DNA from: JBBDWZ01 sp050732575
GTDB taxonomy: Bacteria > Gemmatimonadota > Gemmatimonadetes > Longimicrobiales > RSA9
Length of the DNA: 17,006 nucleotides
Assembly (NCBI GenBank): GCA_050732575.1
Contig: JBOHRF010000090.1
Span: 1 to 17,006, forward strand
Direction: 5' to 3'
Shown: piece by piece, positions 7,430 to 14,797 of the stretch
How the letters are laid out: each line of letters starts with the position of its first letter
How positions within the stretch are numbered: position 1 is the first letter of the stretch
The notes under the pieces: model-generated
Told to the model about the DNA's origin: nothing
The model's input: the letters and a program-made list of their open reading frames with translations, nothing else
Database searches by the model: none
Translations under genes and position numbers: made by a program

Positions 7430-8557
7430 GTGGCTGAAGCGCTCAAGTTACAGTTTGGACCCGAAGTTCCGTCAACCATTGCCCGGATGATAAGCACAGT
7501 ACATCCCGCCTTCTCCGCTCAGGCATTCATTGCCGACGCATTGAACGGGTACGAGGCGCTCGACCTGGTGGCGCGCGGCAGACACATCGCGGAAACCCTT
7601 CATCGTCATCTGCCCAACGACTACTCGAGGGCTACCGAGATCCTCCTGGCTTCACTGGGCCCCAAGCTGGAGCGCACCGAGAACTTTGGGATGGCGCCCT
7701 TTCTCTACTTGCCGCACGTGATTTACGTGGCGACCTATGGTATTGAACACTTCGAGATATCGATGCACGCGCAGTACGAACTGACCCAGCGTTTTTCGGC
7801 CGAGTTTAGCATTCGCCGTTTTCTGGAGCGTTACCCGGAAGCGACTCTGGCGCGCCTGAGACTCTGGACCACGGACTCGAGCCCACACGTGCGCCGTCTG
7901 GTTTCGGAAGGGACCCGGCCGCGCCTGCCCTGGGCGCCGAGACTGCGCGCATTCCAGGCCGATCCCCGACCCGTTCTGGATTTGCTCGAGCGTTTGAAAG
8001 ACGACCCCGTACTCTACGTGCGCCGATCGGTGGCCAACAATCTGAACGATATCGGCAAGGACCACCCCGATCTGCTGGTGCAGACGGCACGCCGCTGGCT
8101 GGTCGATGCGAGTACCGAGCGACGCTGGCTCGTGCAGCACGCCTTGCGCTCCGCGCTCAGGCGGGCCGAAAAGCCGGCGCTCGATGTGTTGGGAATTAGC
8201 GGTAAGAAGGTGTCGATTCGGGAGGCACGCATCTCACCCAAGCGCGCCCGCGTGGGTGAGTCGGTATCCATCACGTTCCAGGTGGCAAATACGGATGCAA
8301 AAGCGCAGCACGTGCGGATCGATTGTCGCATCTTCTTCGTCAAGGCCAACGGCAGCACCAGTCCCAAAGTCTTTACCCTGAAAGACACGACCCTGGGTCC
8401 GCGCGAGTCTGTTACCGTGCGCAAGAAGATCTCACTGGCACAGCTGACCACCCGCAAACATTACCCGGGCACGCACCGTGTGGATGTCGTGGTGAACGGC
8501 CACACCCGCCCACTGGGCAGCTTCGAGCTAGCCAACCCAGGGAAGGCGCGGCGATGA
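7430..8557 (+). CDS. alkC: AlkC-type alkylpurine/alkylpyrimidine DNA glycosylase with C-terminal Ig-like domain
   Basis: A 375-residue HEAT-like-repeat DNA glycosylase. Diagnostic stretches of the AlkC/AlkD superfamily are SIRRFLERYPEATLARLRLW (127-146), SPHVRRLVSEGTRPRLPW (151-168), YVRRSVANNLNDIGKDHPD (196-214) and RWLVQHALRS (232-241). Residues about 258-370 are a beta-rich Ig-like domain (RVGESVSITFQVANT, GTHRVDVVVNG), the mark of the AlkC-alpha type. AlkC removes cationic methylated bases such as 3-methyladenine and 3-methylcytosine without base flipping and acts in the cytoplasm. The start is GTG 7430, with AGGA about 7 nt upstream; the nearby ATG is out of frame. The stop overlaps the next gene's ATG (ATGA), indicating translational coupling. 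Confidence 0.88.
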   Translation: MAEALKLQFGPEVPSTIARMISTVHPAFSAQAFIADALNGYEALDLVARGRHIAETLHRHLPNDYSRATEILLASLGPKLERTENFGMAPFLYLPHVIYVATYGIEHFEISMHAQYELTQRFSAEFSIRRFLERYPEATLARLRLWTTDSSPHVRRLVSEGTRPRLPWAPRLRAFQADPRPVLDLLERLKDDPVLYVRRSVANNLNDIGKDHPDLLVQTARRWLVDASTERRWLVQHALRSALRRAEKPALDVLGISGKKVSIREARISPKRARVGESVSITFQVANTDAKAQHVRIDCRIFFVKANGSTSPKVFTLKDTTLGPRESVTVRKKISLAQLTTRKHYPGTHRVDVVVNGHTRPLGSFELANPGKARR

Positions 8558-9327
8558 CGACCTGGCGCAGCGCACGCTGTTGCCTGGCATGCGCCTGGCC
8601 TGCCCTTCTCTTGCTGGTGCCGGCGTGCGACGATGCAACCACGCCCGGTTCCGATCCACTATCGCAGACGCTGACGTCCGCGCACTACGTCTACCATCTT
8701 GCGCAGGGGGATGCGGTGGACACTACCTGGCAGGAGCGGTACCTCGCCTGGTTGATGCCGGCGCTCGACCTGCAGTTCAACAGCAGATTGGATTACTTCA
8801 AGTATCGCAATCGCTCCCACATTACGGCGCTCACCGGTCGCGCTACCAATGGTTATGCCGAACCCGGCACCACGCGCTTTCATACCATCTGGCCCACGGA
8901 CAATCATGAAGCCGTACATGCGCTGGTCATACTTCTGATGGGTCACCCGCCCGCGCTGTTCAACGAAGGCGTGGCCGTGGCCCATCAGACGCTTCCGCCC
9001 TCTGGTATTCTGACACCGCGCTGGAGCGGCCAGGATGTGCACGTCCTGGCGCGTCAGTTCGATGCCACGGGCCGCTTGCCTTCCCTTGACCAGCTCGTGG
9101 CCAGCACCAGCTTTTTCCAGTTCGATACCAACGTCACATATCCCATGGCCGGCTCGTTTGTTCGGTATCTGATCGATACACACGGGCTCGCGACGTTCAA
9201 GGTTTTCCTGCGCAACTCCCGATTCGATGCCGCACCTACACAAACCGAATCCGCCTTTCAAACTGCGTATGGACGGTCCATTTCGGCTGTGTGGACCGAA
9301 TGGCGCAGCTGGCTCCGAGGTCCATGA
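8554..9327 (+). CDS. Lipoprotein HExxH zinc metallopeptidase-like protein
   Basis: A 257-residue protein with a lipoprotein signal (hydrophobic 11-24, lipobox VPAC, Cys25), so it is expected to be anchored at the membrane outside the cytoplasm. The core has HEAVH (118-122) and, 16 residues later, NEGVA with Glu138. This HExxH plus downstream Glu is the gluzincin (peptidase MA-like) zinc site. The C-terminus (YPMAGSFVRYLIDTHG, FKVFLRNSRFD, AYGRSISAVWTEWRSWL) is the helical region common to such proteins. The substrate is unknown. ATG 8554 is chosen because it yields the signal peptide, has AGGGAAGG about 7 nt upstream and overlaps the alkC-like stop by 4 nt. The frame is open to 8323, but that part lies inside the upstream gene. 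Confidence 0.82.
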   Translation: MTTWRSARCCLACAWPALLLLVPACDDATTPGSDPLSQTLTSAHYVYHLAQGDAVDTTWQERYLAWLMPALDLQFNSRLDYFKYRNRSHITALTGRATNGYAEPGTTRFHTIWPTDNHEAVHALVILLMGHPPALFNEGVAVAHQTLPPSGILTPRWSGQDVHVLARQFDATGRLPSLDQLVASTSFFQFDTNVTYPMAGSFVRYLIDTHGLATFKVFLRNSRFDAAPTQTESAFQTAYGRSISAVWTEWRSWLRGP

Positions 9328-9328
9328 A

Positions 9329-10702
9329 ATGATGCGTTTTCACCGACACCTTTCCCTTGCGATCTACTTCGCCATGGGCGCGCTCGGCGCGAACCCGGCC
9401 GCCGCGCAGACCTCGCCCGCACTGGCGCTGGCGCGGGAAGTGGAACGCTTGGCGCGCGCGGGTCCGCTCTGGCCTGAATACGATCCCCTGATCATTCCGC
9501 TGGCCGTGTATGATGGCACGCGCACATTTCTGTTTCGTCACCCCGCGCCACCGCCAGGATTCACACCGTTGGCCGATGCGCGACCGGCTGCCTTCGTATT
9601 TGCCGGACGGCATCCAGCGCTGACCTCGAATTCGAGCGCGGACCTTGGTGGGACCATGACCGCTACCGTGCTGGCTGATGGCGCGCGTGGGCAACAACCC
9701 CCAGCCGAACTGGCAGCCGTGGCGCTCCACGAGGCGTTCCACGTCTTCCAGCGCCGGGAGCATCCGCGTTGGTCGGGCAACGAAGTGGACCTGATGCGTT
9801 ATCCGATCGCGGATGCGAGCCTGCTGGCACTGCGGCGCCAGGAATCGGCGGCATTGGTGCGCGCATTGGCCAGCCCGAACGCGGAGGGCGCAATGTGTTG
9901 GGCGCAACGCGCACTTGGCCATCGCAACGATCGGTTTGCGCGTCTGGACTCGGCGTTCACCAACTACGAACGATTGTCGGAACTGAACGAGGGTGTGGCC
10001 ACTTATGTTCAGCTGCGCGCGTTGAACCGCCGCACAGTGGAGATCCCCGCGCGCGAGTTCCGCCCGGCCGACGTTCGGCTGCGCACCTACGCCAGCGGGC
10101 CCGCACTGGCGTTGCTCCTCGATCGCTTCAGTCCCGGCTGGCAGGCGACGCTGCAACGTGACGACCGCAATAATCTGGATGCCATGTTGCAGGGCGCGCT
10201 GCGCAACGGAAGCGGTGCCGGCTGTGGGTTCAGTGCCAGTGAAAGAGCCGATTTCGAGCGGACCGCGCGCTCGGATAGCGCCGCGCTCGTGCTCGGCTGG
10301 ACGGAGCGTCAACGCGCGTTCGACGCCCGTCCAGGCTGGCGCGTGATCGTGCAGGCCGCCGGCGGGCAACCGCTCTGGCCGCAAAACTTCGATCCGCTCA
10401 ACCTGGAGCGCATAGCGGGCGGCATGCTGCACACGCGCTGGATCAGTTTGGGCAATGATGCCGGGCAGGTGCGCGTCATCGATGAAGCGGGCGTCGATCT
10501 CGAATCGGTCACCGAGGGCATTGGACCCCATCCGCTCTTCAATGGCGTGCGTCGCGTGGTGATTGCAGGATTGCCCAAACCGACAGTGGAAACGGCCACT
10601 GCGCGCGTGGTCGTGCGCGCCACTGGTTTGACCCTCACCTTCACCAACGCCACCGTGCGTGAGCGCGGCAATGAGATCGTGATCGAGCTGCAGCGGCGGT
10701 GA
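9329..10702 (+). CDS. Exported HExxH metallopeptidase-like protein
   Basis: A 457-residue protein with a signal peptide ending ANPAAAQ (residue ~27). It carries HEAFH (134-138) and, much later, LNEGVATY with Glu221, again the gluzincin-type arrangement of two His and a distant Glu. The region between the ligands is longer (about 80 residues) than in the preceding gene. The C-terminal ~130 residues are beta-rich and may form a separate domain. Two Cys (190 and about 319) could pair outside the cytoplasm. It is probably a periplasmic or secreted zinc peptidase of unknown target. ATG 9329 has CGAGG 8 nt upstream and is one base after the previous stop; ATG 9332 is an alternative. The pair probably forms one transcript with the alkC-like gene. 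Confidence 0.8.
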   Translation: MMRFHRHLSLAIYFAMGALGANPAAAQTSPALALAREVERLARAGPLWPEYDPLIIPLAVYDGTRTFLFRHPAPPPGFTPLADARPAAFVFAGRHPALTSNSSADLGGTMTATVLADGARGQQPPAELAAVALHEAFHVFQRREHPRWSGNEVDLMRYPIADASLLALRRQESAALVRALASPNAEGAMCWAQRALGHRNDRFARLDSAFTNYERLSELNEGVATYVQLRALNRRTVEIPAREFRPADVRLRTYASGPALALLLDRFSPGWQATLQRDDRNNLDAMLQGALRNGSGAGCGFSASERADFERTARSDSAALVLGWTERQRAFDARPGWRVIVQAAGGQPLWPQNFDPLNLERIAGGMLHTRWISLGNDAGQVRVIDEAGVDLESVTEGIGPHPLFNGVRRVVIAGLPKPTVETATARVVVRATGLTLTFTNATVRERGNEIVIELQRR

Positions 10703-10732
10703 GTGCGGAGACGTCACGCCCGATACGCCCGA

Positions 10733-12067
10733 TCACGATGTACTGATGATCACGCTGTCGTAGTCGCCTCCCGGCTGATACAGCACCTGGACGGGCGTAC
10801 CGCGATCCCAACGCATGGCGATGACGGGCAGGACCAGGTCGGAATCACGGTGCGTCTGACCATCAGCCTCGAATTCGTAGCGCACCCGCGTGAGCTTGAT
10901 TTCGAAAGGCGCCTTCTCCTCCGTCATGTCGAGTACTCGTCCGGCCGTCAGCTGCCCGGTCAAGAGGAAGCGCTTGATGATCTTTTTCCGAGCGCGATAC
11001 ATGCTCCAGACCACGGCCGGCAACACGCCTGCGGTGAGCACAGAGAACAACCCCAACAGGAAAACGTCGGCCACGCTCGCGCCCGCGCCGCCTTTTTCGG
11101 TCGAAGCCAGGATCCTGCCCGGACTGTAGACCACGGCGCGCAACAGTTCCTTCATCTGCGGGTCGAATGTACGCGGTGCCGGTGTAATCAGCGGAGATAA
11201 CTTTGCGGCCGCGGCCATGGTGGTCACAGACGTGGACGACGTCGTTGGCGATAACGCTACCGCTGTGGCACCAATCCCACCCAGCAACGCATTGCGTGCG
11301 GCGCGCGCCGATGTAAATCGCTCCGCAGGCGCCGCCGCGAGCATGCGGGCCAGCACGCCCCGCAACGGTTCACCGCAGGAAAGATCCTTCGGTACTGCGA
11401 GCCGACCTGCCGGGGTCATGAATTCGGGTGGCGCTCGTCCGGTAATCAGCTGCAGAAAAGTCGCCGCCAGTGCGTACAGATCGCTGGACGGTACGGCCTG
11501 CCCCATCATCTGCTCGTACGGCATATAACCGTACGTGCCAACAATGGTCGAACCACTTTCGTCGGGACGGCGGAACACATTGCGCACCGCACCGAAGTCC
11601 ACCAGCGCGGGCGAGCCATCCGGCCGCACGATCACGTTGGCGGGCTTGATGTCACGGTGCAGGATCGGCGGCACGCGCGTATGCAGGTAGTCGAGCACGC
11701 CGAGCATCTCGAGGAATAGTTGCAGCACTTCGGCCGGGTCCAAATGACGACGCTCTTCCATCAGCTGCGCCATGGAGACACCCTCCACGTATTCCATTAC
11801 CAGGAAGGCCGCCTCCGTGCCGTCCCACTGGGCGCGCAGTGCTTCGTGCACGGCCGGAATGCCCTGGTGCCTGAGCCCCCGCAGGACCACGGCTTCGCGG
11901 TCGAACAAGTCGAAGGCCTTCCAGTCGGGGGCCGCGCGCGGATGCAGCACCTTCACGGCTACCAGGCGGTCGAGACTGGTATCGCGCGCCAGTAGCGTCT
12001 GGGCGAAGGAGCCCCGACCCAGCGGGCGAATCACCTCGTAGCGGTCGGCAATGAGTGTGGCTTCCAT
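10733..12067 (-). CDS. Membrane-anchored Ser/Thr protein kinase with DUF3592-like C-terminal domain
   Basis: A 444-residue Hanks-type kinase. Catalytic elements are the Gly-rich loop LGRGSFAQT (16-24), Lys39 in VAVKVL, Glu58, HRDIKPAN (137-144, catalytic Asp139), DFG (157-159) and the activation segment GTYGYMPYEQ (177-186). A low-complexity Ser/Thr/Ala linker (about 265-300) leads to a hydrophobic segment (about 334-357). After it comes a beta-rich tail with GRVLDM, RYEFEADGQTH and PVQVLYQPG, resembling DUF3592. The kinase domain is expected in the cytoplasm; the tail may be a sensor or an assembly domain. ATG 12067 is preferred because MEATLIADRYEVIRPLG is a normal kinase start. The open frame continues to 12304, but only through the inverted-repeat element. 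The RBS is weak (GGGGC). Confidence 0.88.
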   Translation of the reverse strand: MEATLIADRYEVIRPLGRGSFAQTLLARDTSLDRLVAVKVLHPRAAPDWKAFDLFDREAVVLRGLRHQGIPAVHEALRAQWDGTEAAFLVMEYVEGVSMAQLMEERRHLDPAEVLQLFLEMLGVLDYLHTRVPPILHRDIKPANVIVRPDGSPALVDFGAVRNVFRRPDESGSTIVGTYGYMPYEQMMGQAVPSSDLYALAATFLQLITGRAPPEFMTPAGRLAVPKDLSCGEPLRGVLARMLAAAPAERFTSARAARNALLGGIGATAVALSPTTSSTSVTTMAAAAKLSPLITPAPRTFDPQMKELLRAVVYSPGRILASTEKGGAGASVADVFLLGLFSVLTAGVLPAVVWSMYRARKKIIKRFLLTGQLTAGRVLDMTEEKAPFEIKLTRVRYEFEADGQTHRDSDLVLPVIAMRWDRGTPVQVLYQPGGDYDSVIISTS

Positions 12068-12152
12068 AGCCCCAATGGTCACGATCGATAGACAGGTGTG
12101 GCAAGAGTGTATTCTGCGTGCGGGTGGAACGGCAACGGGGTCTGATGGCGGA

Positions 12153-12320
12153 CAACAGCGGACGACAGTTGCTTTCTTGCCATTCCCGGCTTGCCCGGGT
12201 TTGACCTCGCCACGGAGATTGACGAAGAATACAGGATCCACCAAACCAGCATGCGATTGGGGGACATGGGCATGCTCGAGCGGAGAATTTCCGCAAGAAA
12301 GCAACTGTCGTCCGCTGTTG
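12153..12320. repeat. 168-bp element with 28-bp perfect terminal inverted repeats
   Basis: The arm at 12153-12180, ending GACAGTTGCTTTCTTGC, is the exact reverse complement of 12293-12320, which begins GCAAGAAAGCAACTGTC; all 28 positions pair. The 112-bp interior continues the stem imperfectly, with ATTC-CCG (from 12182) against CGGAGAAT (12281-12288). It also contains a CCCGG/CCGGG mini-hairpin (12185-12199) and two GCATGC palindromes. I see no clear target-site duplication. It could be a MITE-like non-autonomous element, an inverted duplication of the start of the gene at 12272, or a structured regulatory RNA region between divergent genes. Confidence 0.85.
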
Positions 12321-12571
12321 GCGTGGCCCTGCGCCTGTCCGCCAGCCTCGCAATTGTCATCGTGGTGCTGGCTCTGGCGCTCATCCGGCGCTGCGCCGAC
12401 GGTGGTGCCATGGCCGGCGTGTATCAGAGCTGCGACTGCCGAGGCTTCGAGTGGCAGCAGTACGACCGCACGGCCGCGGACGGCCCGCGCCGAACTTTTT
12501 GCCTCGGCCTGGTCCGATCGCGAACCTGCTACCAGTTCAGAAGCGGGCCCGAGACACCCTGCGCTTCCTGA
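12272..12571 (+). CDS. Small cysteine-rich membrane or exported protein, unknown function
   Basis: A 99-residue protein with one membrane segment or uncleaved signal anchor (LRLSASLAIVIVVLALALI, about 20-38). A compact tail holds six Cys (41, 54, 56, 77, 86, 97) and ends CYQFRSGPETPC. The spacing suggests an extracytoplasmic disulfide-bonded module. I do not recognise the family. ATG 12272 is favoured because GGGGGA lies 7 nt upstream; ATG 12266, 12251 and 12191 are in frame and possible. Residues 8-16 (ARKQLSSAV) are encoded exactly by the right arm of the inverted repeat. It starts a run of four + strand genes, 35 nt ahead of the next. Confidence 0.6.
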   Translation: MLERRISARKQLSSAVGVALRLSASLAIVIVVLALALIRRCADGGAMAGVYQSCDCRGFEWQQYDRTAADGPRRTFCLGLVRSRTCYQFRSGPETPCAS

Positions 12572-12606
12572 CTCAACTTGTCCGTGTTAGAGAAGGAGAA
12601 GACCCC

Positions 12607-13020
12607 ATGAGTGAGTTGAAGACCCGGCCGACCTCTGCCAGCGTAGCTGAATTCCTGGAGAGTATCCCGGATGAAGCACGCCGCAAGGATTGCCAGGCCA
12701 TTGCCAGGATGATGCAGGAAGCAACCAAAGCGGAGCCGAAGATGTGGGGCCCGAGCATCATTGGCTTTGGTGATTTCCGCTACCAGGGCGCGAGTGGCAG
12801 CACGGATTGGTTCGTAGCGGGCTTTTCACCGCGCAAACAAAACTTGACGCTCTACATCATGACCGGCTTTGCCCGCTACTCAACCCTCATGGCCAAACTC
12901 GGGAAACATTCGACCGGCAAATCCTGCCTGTATTTCAAGCGATTGGCCGATGTCGATCATGCGGTGCTGAAGACCTTGATCGAGGAGTCGGTCAAACACG
13001 TGGCCACGCTACGCGTTTGA
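12607..13020 (+). CDS. DUF1801 domain protein
   Basis: A 137-residue cytoplasmic protein of the DUF1801 (YdhG-like) group. Recognisable parts are SVAEFLESIPDEARRKDC (12-29), MWGPSIIGFG (46-55), FSPRKQNLTLYIM (72-84), TGKSCLYFKRLADVD (103-117) and a final helix LIEESVKHV. Length and order are normal for the family, whose biochemical role is not settled. The start at 12607 has AAGGAG 8 nt upstream; the frame is open further left but that part is in the upstream gene's region. The stop TGA shares one base with the ATG of the methyltransferase gene (TGATG), so the two are probably coupled. Confidence 0.88.
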   Translation: MSELKTRPTSASVAEFLESIPDEARRKDCQAIARMMQEATKAEPKMWGPSIIGFGDFRYQGASGSTDWFVAGFSPRKQNLTLYIMTGFARYSTLMAKLGKHSTGKSCLYFKRLADVDHAVLKTLIEESVKHVATLRV

Positions 13021-13796
13021 TGATCGTGAATCGAAACGAGCAGGTCCCTTCGTCGAGTTCTTTCGCTGACCAACGATTGCGACTGTACTCGGACCTGGCC
13101 AGCTGGTGGCCGCTCTTCTCGCCGCCCATTCACTACGTTGAGGAGGCGGCGGATATGTTGCCGCGCCTGCTGGCCGCGCCCGATGCACTGCCGCGCACGC
13201 TGCTCGAGCTGGGCAGTGGTGGCGGCAGCCTCGCCCATCATTTGAAGGCGCACCTGAAACTCACGCTCACCGATCGCTCGTCCGACATGCTTGCCGTCAG
13301 CCGAGCTGTGAACCCGGAATGTGAGCACTTGCAGGGCGACATGCGGTCCCTCGATCTGGGTAGACAATTCGATGTCGTGCTGGTCCACGACGCCATCATG
13401 TACGCCACCGACGCCCACTCGCTACGCGCCACCTTCGACACCGCCTACCGTCATTGCCGGCCGGGTGGTGCCGCCGTGCTCGCGCCCGATTGCGTGCTCG
13501 AGACGTTCGAGCCGGAGACCGAGTCGGGCGGCGAAGACGCACCCGATGGACGCGGCCTGCGTTACCTGGAGTGGAGCTGGGATCCCGATGTGAGTGACAC
13601 CACGTTCGAGACTGCGTATGCTTTCCTGCTGCGCGATCGGGATGGCTCCGTACATGTAGACATGGATCGCCACAAGTTCGGGATTTTCCCGCGCGCAGCC
13701 TGGTTGAGCTGGCTGGAACAGGCGGGATTCACCGCCGGCTCGACCATCGATCCGTGGAAGCGTGACATCTTCGTGGCGCGTAAACCACGCACGTAG
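13020..13796 (+). CDS. Class I SAM-dependent methyltransferase
   Basis: A 258-residue Rossmann-fold methyltransferase. Motif I is LLELGSGGGSLA (61-72), the acidic end of strand 2 is TDRSSDML (84-91), motif III is GDMRSLDL, and the motif IV region is VVLVHDAIMYA. The N-terminus (QRLRLYSDLASWWPLFSPP) and C-terminal beta strands (DIFVARK) are typical of small-molecule enzymes of this fold. The methyl acceptor cannot be named. ATG 13020 overlaps the previous stop by one base and has no Shine-Dalgarno, so translation probably depends on reinitiation after the DUF1801 gene. GTG 13026 is a less likely start. Confidence 0.86.
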   Translation: MIVNRNEQVPSSSSFADQRLRLYSDLASWWPLFSPPIHYVEEAADMLPRLLAAPDALPRTLLELGSGGGSLAHHLKAHLKLTLTDRSSDMLAVSRAVNPECEHLQGDMRSLDLGRQFDVVLVHDAIMYATDAHSLRATFDTAYRHCRPGGAAVLAPDCVLETFEPETESGGEDAPDGRGLRYLEWSWDPDVSDTTFETAYAFLLRDRDGSVHVDMDRHKFGIFPRAAWLSWLEQAGFTAGSTIDPWKRDIFVARKPRT

Positions 13797-13841
13797 TGGT
13801 TGCAGCGTTACTTCAATTGTGAGTGAGGACCATTCGCTGTC

Positions 13842-14654
13842 ATGTGCTGGCCAGATATCTCCCGAGCCCTGCGTGAGGCAAGCCATGAACTCATTCGGCT
13901 GAGCGAGGCCGCGCGCGATCTGGCCTGGCATCGCGAGTTCCGGCGCGTCGGGCTCAGCCTGGCTAACGCGGTGGGCATTCATGAATGGTGGGAATGGGAT
14001 GCGGACGATGCCTGGTTGCCCAGGGATTGTCTGATGTCGTATGCGCGCGGTGAGGCTTTCTCGGCCGACCTGCTCCAACGCATCGGTCGCGCCATCGAGC
14101 AACACGCAGAGTTTCAGCGGCTGGACGCCTATGTGGCCGAACGCGTTCAGGGCGACCTGGGAACGGCGCGCTCGCCTATCGCGCGACCTCGACTCGAGCA
14201 ACTGGTGCAGGCCGCGTTAGATCAGGGACGCGGTCGCATCCTGGGCCATGGTTTCGATTCCGAATTGCGAGCCGTGGTGGGCGCGATCCACGGACTGCGC
14301 GTGCGCGGCGTCACGGTCAGAACCTACAGCGACACGACATCGCCACGCGTACCCGATCATGGCGTGGTCTGGCAGGCCAGCACGGACGTCTCGGACGTCT
14401 ACGACTTTGTGAACAACGTGCGATCGCCAAACCTGCGCGAGCTGAGAGACCGCTGGGCCAACATGATGCGGCTGCGCCGTTATGAAGCGTTCGCCCTGGA
14501 TTACACGCAAGAGATGATGCTCGAATCGAGCGCCAGCAGACAGGCGGTCATCGCCTATTACTTTCATGCCTGCGAGTCGATCGGCATCTTCCGTCCGATC
14601 CCCTGGGTGGCACAGGCAAACTTGCGGCACGCGTGGGTGGGACTGCCCTACTGA
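13842..14654 (+). CDS. Conserved-looking hypothetical protein, no family recognised
   Basis: A 270-residue soluble protein without a signal peptide or membrane segment. The first ~110 residues are helical and rich in Trp and acidic residues (GIHEWWEWDADDAWLPRD, 45-62). Residues about 125-185 look alpha/beta (RGRILGHGFDSELRAVVGAI, RVRGVTVRTYSD). The C-terminal part is helical again (RRYEAFALDYTQEMMLES, FHACESIGIFRPIPW). I cannot assign a fold or function. ATG 13842 is used, with a GAGTGAGGA stretch rather far upstream (about 12 nt). It lies 45 nt after the methyltransferase gene and may belong to the same transcript. Third positions are G/C-rich as in its neighbours, which supports coding. Confidence 0.75.
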   Translation: MCWPDISRALREASHELIRLSEAARDLAWHREFRRVGLSLANAVGIHEWWEWDADDAWLPRDCLMSYARGEAFSADLLQRIGRAIEQHAEFQRLDAYVAERVQGDLGTARSPIARPRLEQLVQAALDQGRGRILGHGFDSELRAVVGAIHGLRVRGVTVRTYSDTTSPRVPDHGVVWQASTDVSDVYDFVNNVRSPNLRELRDRWANMMRLRRYEAFALDYTQEMMLESSASRQAVIAYYFHACESIGIFRPIPWVAQANLRHAWVGLPY

Positions 14655-14685
14655 ACGGCTGTGACGGTGAGGTAGACGCTCGGCT

Positions 14686-14751
14686 ATGATGACCCGTCGT
14701 AGTGGTCGCTCTCCTGGTGGTCACCGTCGCCGTTACCAGTTCCTGCCATAA
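14686..14751 (+). CDS. Possible 21-residue Arg-rich small ORF
   Basis: ATGATG at 14686 opens a 21-codon frame (MMTRRSGRSPGGHRRRYQFL then P) that ends with TAA at 14749-14751. The next base starts the 16-bp hairpin. The peptide is very basic (six Arg, one His). A GAGG lies about 13 nt upstream, which is far for an RBS. It could be a chance frame, so this is a weak call. Confidence 0.25.
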   Translation: MMTRRSGRSPGGHRRRYQFLP

Positions 14752-14789
14752 GAACGAAGCGCCGGAGTTTTTTCTCCGGCGCTTCGTTC
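14752..14789. terminator. Bidirectional hairpin between convergent genes
   Basis: GAACGAAGCGCCGGAG (14752-14767) and its exact reverse complement (14774-14789) form a 16-bp perfect stem with a TTTTTT loop. It sits between the convergent ends of the + strand gene run (14654) and the - strand peptidase (14798), the normal place for a shared terminator. Neither side has a proper U-tract after the stem, so it may instead be an mRNA 3'-end stabiliser or act with Rho. Confidence 0.7.
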
Positions 14790-14797
14790 ATGTGCCG

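Noticed and set aside
9236..10717. A 493-codon open frame on the minus strand, antisense to the HEAFH protein gene
   Set aside because: The + strand frame has a signal peptide, HExxH and NEG motifs and good starts. The minus frame has no recognisable domain and is the expected by-product of GC-rich codon use.
10714..10735. Tandem ACGCCCGAT ACGCCCGAT repeat between convergent genes
   Set aside because: Only two 9-bp units are present, with no further structure, so it is too short to call a repeat element.
12068..12304. Upstream extension of the kinase frame (79 extra codons)
   Set aside because: The added residues do not resemble a kinase N-terminus and run through the inverted-repeat element. 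ATG 12067 gives the normal domain start.
12153..12320. Integron attC site or simple terminator as explanation of the inverted repeat
   Set aside because: The ends do not match the RYYYAAC/GTTRRRY core pair, the arms are perfect rather than bulged, there is no integrase gene or cassette array, and the 112-bp loop is far too long for a terminator.
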